A stretch of 64,000 nt of DNA from Peronospora farinosa (lineage: Eukaryota; Oomycota; Peronosporomycetes; Peronosporales; Peronosporaceae), in NCBI GenBank assembly GCA_947646735.1, contig CANTFK010000987.1:620001-684000 (forward strand), read 5' to 3'. The translations under genes were made by a program, and so were the position numbers. Below the pieces are notes generated by a model, which was given only the letters and a program-made list of their open reading frames with translations, was not told the origin of the DNA and did no database searches. Positions within the stretch are counted from its first letter, which is position 1. Each line of letters begins with the position of its first letter. This document shows positions 1 through 10,561 of this stretch, one piece after another.

Positions 1-101
1 CAACGAGCTTTCTTGGACCCGAGAGGATTCTGCAGATTTCGGTTCTTGCGAATAGACTGAAGAATGACTGGCACACCAAACGGAATCTCGGAAAGATCCA
101 T
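1..101 (-). CDS. Fascin-like beta-trefoil protein, copy 1 (5' end only, cut by window edge)
   Basis: The first 33 codons of a fascin-like gene read leftward out of the window, starting at the ATG complementary to 99-101. The residues (MDLSEIPFGV...) are the same as in the intact copy at 17838-18434. The upstream sequence also matches that copy, because positions 1-about 3780 are an inverted copy of 14160-17939. Whether the rest of the gene is intact lies outside the window. For function see the intact copy. Confidence 0.7.
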   Translation of the reverse strand, partial: MDLSEIPFGVPVILQSIRKNRNLQNPLGSKKAR

Positions 102-845
102 GGTTAATACGTTGTTGCGAGGTGAAAAGGTAAAAGGTATATGCAGGTCAAGAAATGAAGTTGTAAAATGACTGGCCAAGACAATTTTGTAATTTGCAAG
201 AATCTAGCTTTAATGGCGTATTAGTGACGAATAGCATACGGCTTTTACAACATATGAGACGTTATTAAAATGAAACGAGACGATGTACGGCTTTTCTTAT
301 ATACTTTATGATGTTCCCAAAAAAATAGACTGCAGAGCGCTCATTGCAGAACAGTATAGCGTCAAGCTTTTTTTGTAGTGCTATCCACGACAGGAACATC
401 AGACATTGAGCTTCGAATAATAATTCGACAAGCCAGTTGCAATTGCTCAATTTATTTAGTGTTTTTCCACGCTACAATACGTAGTTTTACGCTTTTTACT
501 CACGTCCTGCTCGATTTGCGCAACTTTGACAGCACCACAAGACTCAGCCATTCGTCATGTATCCCAGTAGTCCTGCGTATCTGCTGGGCATTGTACACTA
601 CTACCGCATTGAAGAATAGTTCCAGTGTGGCAAGGCTGTACGTTGCGGTGGACATTGTTTAAATGATGTAGATTATGCGAGGGGCTTGGTAGACGTGTAT
701 GTAGAGGGATTGGAACTTGGTCAGTGATATATAAGTAGAGGTAAATATGAATCCATTCTATTCTACCTAGTTGAGCTCTGCGATGATACCTCCAGGCTTG
801 GCGGAGTTAGCGGTAGCGAAATAGCTTCTATGGATGCTAGCCGTG
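102..845. other. Non-coding stretch upstream of fascin copy 1, with a decayed fascin-like relic at about 519-662 (-)
   Basis: No intact gene was seen. Roughly 102-300 is a diverged version of the fascin-gene upstream sequence. About 519-662, read on the minus strand, keeps a short match to the part of the fascin-like gene around the conserved Cys-His-Thr-Gly-Asn segment, but the frame is lost. The mirror copy lies at 17277-17420 on the plus strand. Confidence 0.45.
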
Positions 846-1690
846 GTGCTCTTTTTTAAATCGTTGACCAACTCCACCTACTTCACCATCCGTTATAATT
901 TGTCAGCAGCCCTCTTCTACGGTCGCAAGCGTATGAACCAATACAAATTCATGCCCCTTGGCGAAGTGGACCCGTCACATCCCATGGCGAAATTCGAGCG
1001 CGCCACTCGCAGAAATGCTTTCGCGCTGGCGGGAAGCACAACGATATGGATGACGTGGAGAAGGAAAGCAGTGCAAATGAGCTTCACACTTTTGACGGAG
1101 TCTACGGTATTGGCAAGAATTGATTGTACGCCACGTAATTGGTGAAGGTAGAAGCAAGGCCTGCTGTCGGATTAAGAGACGCGCCTCATCTCATTTGACT
1201 ACGTGCCTGCTGCCTTTCGACAGCATGAGTATCTTCTGGGAGATGGGAAATGTTGTCCCGTGCGCACCATGCACGGAGATCCAACACAATCGCATTTATA
1301 ACTGGGATGATGCGAGTCTGGTGCACGCAGCCGTGCCACGCATGATCGAGCTGTGAACACTGTGTTTAAACACCTGCAGTGCTTATAGGATACATGCATA
1401 GAGCTCATCATGTGTGAAGTTGACTCCCTTGGATACGACCCCTGTGAACCTTGGCCCACACTATCGATATCAAGTACCATCGCATCTGCGCAAGGCAAAT
1501 CGCGGCGAAGTTGACCTCGTATACTTTGACTTCGGCAACGCTGGCAGACATCATGACCAAGGAGCATCACGGCAGTTCCTCCACGCAAACAGTCGCACAA
1601 GTCAGTTCGACGGACCTCTGGTCTTAAAGGTAGAAGCAGACAGGAAACGTATCCTGGAAAACTACTAGAATGACTTAAAACTTTTAAAAT
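846..1690 (+). pseudogene. Alanyl-tRNA synthetase relic (left copy)
   Basis: Several short frames match the functional alanyl-tRNA synthetase at 27894-30893 in order. A FFKS.T segment is followed by MNQYK, then VDPSHPMAKFERA, MSFTLLTE, FWEMG.V.PC.PCTEI and later QFL.A. The reading frame shifts repeatedly, stops intervene, and the block carrying the HHTFFEMLGNWSFGNYF region is deleted. It cannot encode a synthetase. Downstream of about 1690 the match fades. The mirror copy is at 16249-17093 on the minus strand. It marks a former link between this module and the synthetase locus. Confidence 0.8.
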
Positions 1691-2620
1691 CTTGTCAACC
1701 ATCAAAAGTAGGATAAATGTAACCCCGCGCGTTGGAGATGCTCTCAATAATGGTTGTTATACATCTTATCTTACACACACTAAGTCGTGGTCCAACTTGC
1801 TCAATCTATGCGTGTGCAACATGATCTTAAAGCTATTATACCTGAGTAAGGAAAAGATTCTGTGCAATTCGTTGATGAAAACATCCAGAAATAGACCTGA
1901 TGGAGCTAGAAGAGTCCTGGCACCAAGTGTGGCAAAGTACGTGACACTCCGTCTGGTCAAGCACATGACACTAATGCCGTATTCGCGATCACAGGTATTG
2001 TGACTGGAGTGTTATCACACTTCCTTATCCGTTAAAATTGCACCACTTCTATTCGCCCGCGATTCGGCGCCATTTACCACACAGCCAAGGAGATTGGAAA
2101 AAAATAATCGCAAACAGCTCGCGTTCATCTTGTCACCATGAGGTACAAAGTTGGTGCAACGATAGAAGGTTACGTCTAGCATTGGATCCCCCGTTCAACT
2201 TCGTTTGAAGCATCAGTGAAAGCATCGCTTGCCGATCCACAGGCAATTCACATACTTCAGTAATTGTTTCAATATGTCTGTAGCACCCTTCTACTCTCAT
2301 TATGTCTATTGTCCAGATATATATTTCCACACATCATGGTACAACTTTTTTTACAATGACGCCTAAACTCATTTTATTGAAATTGTCGTCCTAAGAAAAA
2401 TGTAAGTTGCATTATTCAGCACTGACCAGGCGTGGTATCAGTTTGCAAGTCGGGAAAAATGTATTGAGAGCTGTCAAGGACCCGTAACACGGATATTTCC
2501 AGAACTTGTCTGCTTGATATGAACTCGTTTACCGGGTACATCAACATCAAACGAGAAGTGTCGTAAGCGACTGATTTTCAGCTTTTGTCCTTTCTCGCTT
2601 ATGGTTATGCCGCACGACGG
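1691..2620. other. No gene recognised
   Basis: AT-rich sequence with only short frames (best about 100 codons at 1692-2003). None resembles a known family, and the segment is duplicated, with its frames, at 15319-16248. It may hold further decayed synthetase sequence, but no convincing residues could be matched. Confidence 0.4.
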
Positions 2621-3249
2621 TGTTGCCCGTGATTCTGCAAATCAGAACACACACATACAGCTTTTACAAATCCTTCTGCAACAAAAAGGCTCGCAACCTT
2701 GTCGACAACTGTGACGCCTACGAGCACGTTCCCGTTATTTCCTTCGCAGGAAATGCAGCACGCCATAGTTCGTCCATTTCATCTATTCGGGCCGTGTTAA
2801 GGCATCCTTTTCGGACTGTGGCATTCGGTCTGTGCGCACGGGCCGCTTTCTTTAAGCATGTGCATTTAGTAAAATGCGTCCGTCTAAGAAAGGTGGAGGT
2901 TTTTATGATGCAAAGGGATACCGATGCAATCTACCTTTCGTTTCGTGCAATTCAGGAATTCTCCTTCAATGCAATAGTAGTGTACATGTACTGGGACAAC
3001 TGATGGATCGTGGAGCCTTTTGCTGCTGTCAAAGTTGCGCAGATCGAGCAAGACTAACATCGCTACATAAACCGTGTATAAAGAAACTAATCAACTATGA
3101 TACACATGTTAAATCTCCACAAACTGCGTCAATGTCGAATCGGACTTTAGAATTGAAGCTCAATGACTTTTTGTTCTGTCGTGCAGAAATACAAGTCAGA
3201 TTTTGTGAGGAATATAGGCTACAAATGACAAGAATATCATTGCAGTTGT
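2621..3249 (+). pseudogene. Decayed fascin-like gene relic (left copy)
   Basis: A frame opening with VPVILQI and followed by KKARNLVDNCDAYEHV matches the fascin-like protein (VPVILQS... KKARCLTDNRDIYEQLV). It then shifts frame, and a second frame carries a degraded counterpart of the FVSCHTGNVLQC segment as FVSCNSGILLQC. Stops and frameshifts break the gene. It is much older than the four near-identical copies. The mirror copy is at 14690-15318 on the minus strand. Confidence 0.7.
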
Positions 3250-3531
3250 AAGCCACACCAAAGCAGAGCCTATACTTTCCCAAAGAAGCGCTTTGCAGTG
3301 TCTATTTTCTTGTAACTTTACACTGCAGGAATCGATGGTAATTAAACGTTCGTAAATCCGCCACACATGAAAAGGCATCAAAGCCATCCATCTACGGGGA
3401 GACCATTCACAAACTGAAAGATGTCTTGGCTAGTCACTTTACAGCTTCAGATCTTGGAATAATTACCTAGCAACAAATTAAATATCTTGCATTTACCTTT
3501 TACCTCTCCACCTCGCAACAACGTATTAACC

Positions 3532-4008
3532 ATGGATCTGTCCGAGATTCCGTTTGGTGTGCCTGTCATTCTTCAGTCTATTCGCAAGAACCGAAATCTG
3601 CAGAATCCTCTCGGGTCCAAGAAAGCTCGTTGTCTAACAGACAATCGTGACATCTACGAGCAGCTCGTCTTGCATCGAGTTCGCGACGACAAGATTGCTA
3701 TCCAGTCTGGTCACAACGGCCGCTTCCTGCAAGTTTGCGTATCTGGGGAATGCGTGTTTGATCCCACTGAGGTTGGCGCGTGGGAGCTCTTTACTATGGA
3801 GACAGACTCGAGTTGCGCTCTCTACTTCGTATCGTGCCACACTGGAAATGTCCTCCAGTGTGACTACAATAATGTGGCGAAGTGTGCGAATCAAAACCGC
3901 CAAGATGGGAAGGCATGGAGAATTGTGGAGCCCCGCTTCAATGCTACCTGTCACTGTGCCCAAAAATCATGCGATATTATTCCCCATGCGCAGCGTGCTT
4001 TCAGTTAG
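3532..4008 (+). pseudogene. Fascin-like beta-trefoil gene, copy 2 (diverged and truncated at the C-terminus)
   Basis: The frame starts at the same ATG as the intact copy and is almost identical to it for about the first 85 codons. After about position 3780 substitutions rise sharply. The frame ends early at 4008 (158 codons against 198), because the segment after IVEPRF is altered. Remnants of the last quarter of the gene continue to about 4135 in another frame. It either encodes a protein lacking the C-terminal helical segment or is a pseudogene; the second is more likely. The 3' flank up to the LTR at 4316 is a diverged version of the flank of the other copies. Confidence 0.65.
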
Positions 4009-4315
4009 CGCCACGTCCTTGCTAATAAAGTCCACCAGCTCGTCGTCATGTGGAAAGAAAATTCGAGCAGAATGTGACGAGCGTTTCGATGGTCTTGCTA
4101 GCTCGGCATTAGCTATTTCGGTCGCTAAGAAGTAGGCGTAGCGAATTAACTAATCTCTAAAATTCACCCTATCCTGCGTCAGAATGCCATCGCACCACGA
4201 AAACTGTTTAGCTCCCTTTAGTGTGGAGTTTTGATCAAGATTGTGAAAAAGTTAAAGCATAAACAAATCAGTTGAGTAGAAAGTCTGCAATTAATTCATT
4301 CTTCTTTACTTATAT

Positions 4316-4912
4316 TGTCAAAGGGCATCTAGTTACACGTAAACATTAATTAATATACTTAGTGCAAGGTCTAAAAGTATCCATGATTACTTTTAACCTG
4401 TCACTTGGGTGCGATACATAAATGTGATCCACCCTCGTGAATGTGATATCCATTGATGGATTCACATGGGAAGGGATGACTCTAGTTGAAGCTAGGCATC
4501 ACGACGTCCCAGAAGGACGTCATTACCGAGCTTAAATCTACATTTAAGTTCATGCGACAAGATACGCTTCTAAAGAGTCGCGTATCCGATCTTTATATAA
4601 GTAGACAATCAGTAGTTAAGTTATATTTAATTATAATTCATTAAATATAGCTCAGTCTTGAATTTGCTAAACACCGAAGAACCGCGCACGAGAAGCTGAA
4701 AAACCTTCTGCGTGACTTAAGTAGGACACTTGTTAGTTGTTCGTTGCCCTCTCGCCTAAGCGAGAGGCAACTGGCGGTACGACTGCTTCAGCAGTTGACC
4801 AACCACACATCCACCCTCGCACGCGAAGGTAAGACAGTCTAACCGCTTACTCGCTTGTGCTGAAGGTGTGTGCTAGTAGCACGAGGCAACTTCGTAGAAG
4901 TGCCCGTCTACA
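4316..4912 (+). repeat. 5' LTR of R1
   Basis: Direct repeat of 11893-12488 with a few percent of differences, clustered toward the 3' end (about 4780-4890). The first 17 or so bases are altered: the start reads TGTCAAAGGGC where the 3' LTR has TGTAACGGGC. The LTR is rich in short inverted repeats, including a GACGTCC/GGACGTC stem near 4503-4522. Confidence 0.88.
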
Positions 4913-4914
4913 CT

Positions 4915-4929
4915 TGGTAGCACTTGCAG
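4915..4929 (+). other. Candidate primer binding site of R1
   Basis: Two bases after the LTR end (ACA at 4910-4912) the sequence begins TGGTAGCACTTGCAG. A TGG directly after the 5' LTR is expected for pairing with the 3' CCA of a host tRNA. The tRNA could not be identified. Confidence 0.55.
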
Positions 4930-5298
4930 TCCTTCCCACGACCCTTCTCTCTGAGCGTGCGTGTGGACACGGATGTCCCTAAACGTGGATTGGAGTGATT
5001 TTCCTCACCTTTCCCAACACCATGGGAAGTTGGCAGAGAATATGGCGCAGGGACTTGGTGAACAAGCCCTGGTCAACCTCTTTCATTGTCCTCCTGAGCA
5101 ACATGTTGCTCAGTTGGAGCAATTTGAGGCGTTTGTGCTCGGACAGCGTAGAAACGCGTCCGAGGTAAACAGCCAAGCCACCGCTGAGTCCATCAATAAG
5201 ACTCAGGATGAGCTAGGCTTGAACAGGCATGGAATGAGGCGCTCAACAGAACGCTTGAGACGCTCTCTGCCCGGCCTGCTCAACCGAGGCCCATTCGA

Positions 5299-6075
5299 AT
5301 GGACCCTCCGAGGTTCGATGGAACTAGCCCTCACACGATTGTTAACTGGCTATTAGCAGTGGAGCAATGTGGAGTGGCGCAGCTTATCGAAGACGACACC
5401 AGAATGGTGTCGTATGCCATGTCCAACTTGCGTGGCAAAGCGTCAGAGGGGGCATACTCTGCTCTGATGGCAAATGCTGATGCGTTTCCATCACGGGCGA
5501 TCTTTAAAACAAAGATTCGTACCATGTACCAGCCGCCTAACAATGGAGTGTTGCTTACGGCGCGCTTCTTTGGAGCAAGACACGCGAAACGCTCTCTGCA
5601 AGAGCATGTGCAGGAGATGCGTTCGCAGTTGGCGTCCATTAATGGGGAACCGATACCGGAACGTATTAAGGTGGCCACGTTCATAAATGGACTTAGGCAC
5701 GGCCCATCGTTTCAAGCCCTTCTCATAAAGGTGCCAGCGACGATGGAAGAGGCAATTGACATTGCCTCAGTTGAGGAGCAATCCTACAACAGCGCCTCGG
5801 CGACAGCCTATTACAGGCCGTCGTCCGATAAGTCGGAAGCCACTTCTATGGAATTAGGCAATGCAGATGTGATCTGCTACAAGTGCGGCAAGCGCGGCCA
5901 TATGATGGCTCGCTGCTATGCCAAAGTAGCTGCTGGTGCTAAGGCAGCCAGCAAAGGTCTCCCAACCCGAAGGGAGGTGCGAAAAACCAGCGTGCACGAC
6001 GCATGGGTTCAGCACCTGCCCAAGATGGGTCGGGAAATGCGGGAGCGCAGTAGGGGCGGGATGCCCTACTGTTGA
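5299..6075 (+). CDS. gag: R1 Gag (nucleocapsid-type) reading frame
   Basis: A 258-codon open frame with a capsid-like helical region (from about PPRFDGTSPHTIVNWLLAVEQ) and a CCHC zinc knuckle, CYKCGKRGHMMARC, at about residue 195. That knuckle is the nucleic-acid-binding signature of retroelement Gag. The true N-terminus is upstream: frame 4961-5356 encodes a coiled leader, and a shift near 5225 separates it from this frame. At the C-terminal side the frame overlaps the protease frame in the +1 direction, as is usual or by mutation. Confidence 0.85.
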   Translation: MDPPRFDGTSPHTIVNWLLAVEQCGVAQLIEDDTRMVSYAMSNLRGKASEGAYSALMANADAFPSRAIFKTKIRTMYQPPNNGVLLTARFFGARHAKRSLQEHVQEMRSQLASINGEPIPERIKVATFINGLRHGPSFQALLIKVPATMEEAIDIASVEEQSYNSASATAYYRPSSDKSEATSMELGNADVICYKCGKRGHMMARCYAKVAAGAKAASKGLPTRREVRKTSVHDAWVQHLPKMGREMRERSRGGMPYC

Positions 6076-7096
6076 GGACTCTGAAGCTACCCCTAAGTTC
6101 AGAGTGATCGAACAAATGGGTAGCATAGTCCCTGAGGTTCCGAAAGGTCGGACCTCAACCTTTTTGGTCTATAGCGCTCGAGTGCGAGGCTATGACCAAG
6201 TGATGACCCCTCTCGTTGATTCGGGTGCATCACACAATTTTGTGAAACTCGCGGCTATGAAAAAGAGACCGGCAAGTTATGAGTCGCTTTGCCAGGATGG
6301 CAAGCGAGGAGAGGCGATCTTTCGTTTAGCGAACGGCACGCTCGTCAAATCGGAGGGAGTTCAAGTTGAACTCGCCTTCAGCTTTAGTGACTTCTCTTGT
6401 AAAGAAACGTTCACAGTGCTAGTTATGGAGAGTCCGTATGACTTCATCCTAGGCATACCTTGGTTGGCTAAACACCAACCATGGATAGGCTGGCGTACAC
6501 GCACAGTCGGTATCTCTACGCAAGACACCGGAAAGGATGTGCTATTGCGAGAGGCTTGTGTTGCTGATGCTGTGTACAACACAGTCGAGGGTGTGATGAT
6601 GGTATGTCAATCGACACGAGGAACTACCCAGATCGAAATGAGTGGTGTAGTTGGAAGTGCCCTGGCAGAAATCCAGGTGACACATATTCCTACCCAGGTC
6701 GAAAAGACTGGTGTAGTGAATGGAGCGATGACAGGTAGCCATGCTTCCAATGGTCCTTCACAGAGCCGAGAGCCTGTGGCAATTGATGGTGGGCTGACAG
6801 GAAGTCAAGCGCCACAAGAACCGGCACAGAGCCATGAGCCTGGTGCGGTTGGAAGGGGTGCGTTAGTTGAAATAGCAACGACACATTCTTCCAGTTCAAA
6901 GGTCGTGGTGACTCGAAGAACGAGCACCAGACGTATTAAGACGATCAAGGGTACGTCGAAACGAGTGACCCTTGGATCAGTCTCGGTCCAAGAGGACGGA
7001 CCTACGAACGAGTTTTTCGAGGCCGTCGAAGACAAATGCCGAAGGCATCTTCAGTTGAGGTGCTCCAACTTGTTTTGGCATCTGCCGAGTAAATAG
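5936..7096 (+). CDS. R1 retroelement aspartic protease and linker region
   Basis: A frame of 386 codons overlaps the end of gag. It carries the retropepsin-type signature VDSGASHNFV near residue 98 and a later FILGIPWL segment matching the family's second conserved region. The remainder is a Ser/Thr/Gln-rich linker with imperfect internal repeats (SGVVGSALAEIQVTHIPTQ, TGVVNGAMTGS). It ends at 7096 before the RT region, which is in another frame. It would process the Gag-Pol polyprotein. Assembly with RT would require a frameshift not explained by the sequence. Confidence 0.8.
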   Translation: MLRQPAKVSQPEGRCEKPACTTHGFSTCPRWVGKCGSAVGAGCPTVEDSEATPKFRVIEQMGSIVPEVPKGRTSTFLVYSARVRGYDQVMTPLVDSGASHNFVKLAAMKKRPASYESLCQDGKRGEAIFRLANGTLVKSEGVQVELAFSFSDFSCKETFTVLVMESPYDFILGIPWLAKHQPWIGWRTRTVGISTQDTGKDVLLREACVADAVYNTVEGVMMVCQSTRGTTQIEMSGVVGSALAEIQVTHIPTQVEKTGVVNGAMTGSHASNGPSQSREPVAIDGGLTGSQAPQEPAQSHEPGAVGRGALVEIATTHSSSSKVVVTRRTSTRRIKTIKGTSKRVTLGSVSVQEDGPTNEFFEAVEDKCRRHLQLRCSNLFWHLPSK

Positions 7097-7187
7097 TAAA
7101 TCTCTCGGAGATGACGTGGGATCTGTTCCTGTCTGAACTAAAGAAGGAAAGATCCACGAGATAGTCGCACCAGTTCCAGAGGAGAAC

Positions 7188-8085
7188 GTGGTGGACTGTT
7201 GCTCTTCATCCACAATGGATGAGAGCGTCTTGGAGACCGACAAGAAGAAACGGTTCGCTGCTCAAGGCTGGGATGCCTTGAAGGACAGCTCGTTCTATGA
7301 TGTTCTGTGGAAACACCGTGATGTGTTTCCAGCAGAAGTGCCGAGCCGCCTACCGGCCGATAGGGGCATCAGGCACAAGATTGACCTGGAGCCTGGCACC
7401 AAGTATTGTGTGACCAGGCAATGGACGTTGACGAAGGAACAAATCGATTACATCGATAAGTTCTTCGACAAGCGAGCCAAGGCGGGACATGTACGTGAGA
7501 GCAAGTAGACTCACTGCAGCCCGACCTTCTGTGTGCGTAAAGCCACGGGTGGATGGAGCGTGGTTCATGCTTATAATAAGCTGAACACGGCCACCATTCC
7601 GGCTCAAACGCCGATCCCGCGGAAAGAAGTTTTGTTGAATTCCATGGGAAAGTCAAGTATCTTTTCCGCGTTGGATCTGAAGGATGGCTACTATCAAGTT
7701 CTCATGAGAGATACCGATGTAGCCAAAACGGCAGTAAGCATCCCAAGCGGTATGCTGTGGGAGTGGCTTGTGATGCCACAAGGGTTAAAAAGGCTCCAGT
7801 ATCTTGTAACCGAGTGGTGGCTCACGTGATGCGTCAGCACCGTGCCTACGCGCCCCATTACTTTGACGATGTATTCGTGCATAATAGGGCGGAGGACGGT
7901 CTGAGCGCAATAGAGTCGCACAAGCGTCATTTAGACGCTGTTTTGCAGACTCTGGGTGACGCCCAATTATACGTAAACTTGCAAAAGTGCGTAATAGGGG
8001 TCCCCGAGATACCTGTATTGGGCTGCATCGTAGGTGCACACGGTGTACGAGCAGACCCAGGAAAGTTTAAGGCTGAAAAGGAATG
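7188..8085 (+). pseudogene. R1 reverse transcriptase, interrupted
   Basis: RT motifs occur in order across three frames: LPADRGIRHKIDLEPG, then after a stop at 7506 FCVRKATGGWSVVHAYNKLN and SALDLKDGYYQVLM. After a frame change near 7800 come the catalytic box YFDD (the usual form is Y-x-D-D) in HYFDDVFVH and VLGCIVGAHGVRADPGK. Another stop lies at 8084. The motifs identify a Gypsy-type RT, but at least two stops and one frameshift disable it. Confidence 0.85.
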
Positions 8086-8101
8086 ACCAGTCCCACGTAA
8101 T

Positions 8102-9484
8102 GTGAAGGATCTGCGCCAATTACTTGGGCTCGCTAATTACTTGCATAAATGCAGCAAGAATTATGCGGAGCAGACTAAGCCATTGTCTGATCTTTTGAAA
8201 AAGAATACAGAATGGACTTGGTTAAAGAAGCAAGTAGATGCGTTCACTTCAGTGAAGAAATCTCTTGTAGAGGCATCGGTCTTGGCATTGCCAGACGCGG
8301 ATAAGCCCTTTAGCGTCGTCTGCGATGCAAGCAATTTTGCATTCGGCAGCGCGCTCATGCAGAAGGATGACAACGGCGCTGACCGTGTCATTTCTTATCA
8401 GTCTCGGCTTTTAAAAGCTGCCGAGCTGAATTACCCTGTGCATGACAAGGAGCTACTTTCAATTAAGTATGCTCTTGTGAAGTTTCGGGTGCACCTCTTG
8501 GGCACCGAACCTTTTGTGGTTAATACGGATCACTCATCACTGCGGACCGCTATAAACTCACCGCACCTCTCGACGAGAATGGCAAGATGGCTAACATTCT
8601 TCTCTGAATTTAATTCCAAATTTGAATATAAGCCGGGTAAGTTGAATGTCTTGGCTGACGCGTTATCGCGCAGACCAGACTTCGAGGCACAACACCAGGA
8701 TAGTTTGTCTCGTGCGAAAGCACAAGTTGAGTCGTCAACACTGGCAGCCATGAAGGCCTACCATGTGACGAGCTCATTGACCTCCGATATAAAGGAGTGT
8801 TACAGTCAGGACGAACATTGTCGCCTGCTGTTGGATCATTTTGGTGGACGAAAGGTTACCCTTCTGTCGCACCTGAAAGCGATGCTGAGTCGCTTTAGCT
8901 ACAGTGATGGCCTGTTATGGCATCAACTGTCACCCTGTGATCCCTTGAGAATCTATGTCCCTCATGACACAGATCTCAAACTGATGATACTTCACGAGTG
9001 CCATGATGCGCCATCTAGTGGGCATCTGGGCCGTGAAAAGACATTCTTACGAGTGTCCGAGGAATTTTGGTGGCCCCACCAATACCGGTGGGTGGCCAAG
9101 TATATTCGCTCTTGCGAAGAGTGTCAGCGCATAAAGCCTGCACCTTCTAGCAGTGCGCCACTGAAGCCACTGCCGATTTCAACTGAATGTTGGAAGTCGG
9201 TCAGTTTGGACTTAATGTTTGGCTTACCGCCTGACCATAAAGGAAGGACGGGGCTCGTCGTCTTTGTAGACAGACTGAGCAAGATGGTGCATTTGGCACC
9301 ATGTAGCACCAAGATCTCAGGAAAAGAGGCTGCCCTCTTGTTTCTGGATCACGTGTATCGGCTACACGGGATGCCCGAGTCCATAGTATCGGACCGGAAA
9401 CCACGTTTTACGTCGGGGTTTTGGCGACATATGTTTGAGCTACTAGGTAGCAAGCTCCACATGTCAACCGCTGATCATCCCTAG
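8102..9484 (+). CDS. R1 RNase H plus integrase core reading frame
   Basis: An open frame of 460 codons. The RT connection (KDLRQLLGLANYLHK) is followed by RNase H (FSVVCDASNFAFGSAL, YPVHDKELLSIKYAL, NTDHSSLRTA), which degrades RNA in RNA-DNA hybrids. Next come an HHCC zinc module (H.....SGHLG...CEECQRIKP) and the integrase core with two catalytic aspartates (SLDLMFGLP and IVSDRKPRF). The frame ends at a stop exactly before the segment with the catalytic glutamate (ERGNRVVGD at about 9500), so integrase is cut short here. The mirror copy in R2 reads through at this point. Confidence 0.87.
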   Translation: MKDLRQLLGLANYLHKCSKNYAEQTKPLSDLLKKNTEWTWLKKQVDAFTSVKKSLVEASVLALPDADKPFSVVCDASNFAFGSALMQKDDNGADRVISYQSRLLKAAELNYPVHDKELLSIKYALVKFRVHLLGTEPFVVNTDHSSLRTAINSPHLSTRMARWLTFFSEFNSKFEYKPGKLNVLADALSRRPDFEAQHQDSLSRAKAQVESSTLAAMKAYHVTSSLTSDIKECYSQDEHCRLLLDHFGGRKVTLLSHLKAMLSRFSYSDGLLWHQLSPCDPLRIYVPHDTDLKLMILHECHDAPSSGHLGREKTFLRVSEEFWWPHQYRWVAKYIRSCEECQRIKPAPSSSAPLKPLPISTECWKSVSLDLMFGLPPDHKGRTGLVVFVDRLSKMVHLAPCSTKISGKEAALLFLDHVYRLHGMPESIVSDRKPRFTSGFWRHMFELLGSKLHMSTADHP

Positions 9485-10411
9485 ACCGATGGCAAAAAAG
9501 AACGTGGCAATCGAGTTGTGGGGGATGTGTTGCGTACAGTATAGACTCCCAAAAAGAATGGAGCAAGCAATTGCCATTCGTGGAGCTCAATATTCAATAC
9601 AGTGTTCACGTCAGTGCGAGTGAAACACCGTTTTATATATCAACGGACTGCGTCATCCTCGAATGCCAGTCTCCTTTGTACGCAGCTCAAGTATTAGTGG
9701 GGGATGGCCCCTCACTTCTCTCGGTGCGAATGCCAAAAAGGGCCAAGTTTTCCCTAGTGACACTGCTAGTTTAGCAGTGGTCACGGCATCACGGCAAGAA
9801 ATGTCGGTGCTCCTTGACGATAACACTATAGTGTTATCAACAGCGTTGGCCCATGAACGACCTCTTCAAAACGTCATAGGCGAGCTGGATGCTAAAAGTG
9901 TGAGCGAAGCTCAGCGCTTTGTGGATGAGCGATTAGCGATTAGCCATCGCACGTTAAGTCCGTGACGCGATGGCAAGCGCACAGGACAAGCAAAAACGAT
10001 ATGCGGACCAGCATGGTCGCAAAAACAATGAACACTTTAGTGTTGGGGACAAAGTGCTATTAAGTACTGCTACCCTACCTAAACATGCAATTTTGTACTA
10101 CCTGGTGGTACTACTAAGCTATTGCCCCGATTCATTGGGCTATTTACGGTGGTCGAGGGGTTGGAGACCAAAAATATAGGTTCACTCTCTTACCGTATAT
10201 GAAGACGCACCCCGTATTTTACGTGGGTCTTCTGAAACGGTATGTGGATCCACAAGAGATCACATATCCACATCAGGCTAACGACAATGATGGTGAAGTC
10301 GGCCTTGAGTCGAGCGTCGTTGCCGATCAGGCGAAGAGGAAGGTGAACGACTTCCAGCCTGATCGGCAACGACGCTCGACTCATAGTCGACGTCAACATT
10401 GTTGTCGCTAG
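9485..10411 (+). pseudogene. R1 integrase C-terminal region, broken
   Basis: After the stop at 9482-9484, integrase sequence continues through several frames to a C-terminal HPVFYVGLLKRYVDP motif at about 10205-10250. That motif resembles the conserved end of Gypsy integrases before a chromodomain-type or tail region. Frame changes occur at about 9545, 9660 and 10110. The end overlaps a perfect hairpin at 10306-10383. Confidence 0.7.
10306..10383. repeat. Perfect 27-bp hairpin in R1
   Basis: 10306-10332 is the exact reverse complement of 10357-10383, with a 24-nt loop. It sits at the end of the integrase frame and about 180 bp beyond the end of the antisense ORF, where transcripts from the two strands would converge. 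It recurs at 21859-21936 in R2. Role unknown; a transcript end, an RNA processing signal or a dimer/packaging structure are possibilities. Confidence 0.85.
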
Positions 10412-10561
10412 ACTGATGCGGATATGTGATAAGAGACAGACGACAGAGGACTCGGTGTTCGAGGAGATCTCCGCGCTGAACGCGGGTCTCTCATCACCAT
10501 TTGCTCTAAAAGATGTTCAAACGGGCCTTCAGGCGGTCATAACCCTGACGGTCCTTCGCCC

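Larger units (their letters stand above)
1..3780 (+). repeat. Inverted repeat B, left arm
   Basis: Nearly base-for-base reverse complement of about 14160-17939 (paired coordinates sum to about 17939). Only scattered single-base differences were noticed, for example two that change one residue each in the reading frames at 1414-1668 and 1766-1966. Near-identity stops inside the fascin-like gene copy at about 3780. Beyond that the two sides are still homologous but clearly diverged, so an older duplication was partly homogenised or re-copied. Confidence 0.9.

Noticed and set aside
1414..1668. An 84-codon frame that could be taken as a new small gene
   Set aside because: Its position and residues such as QFLHA match a decayed part of alanyl-tRNA synthetase; the surrounding frames are broken.
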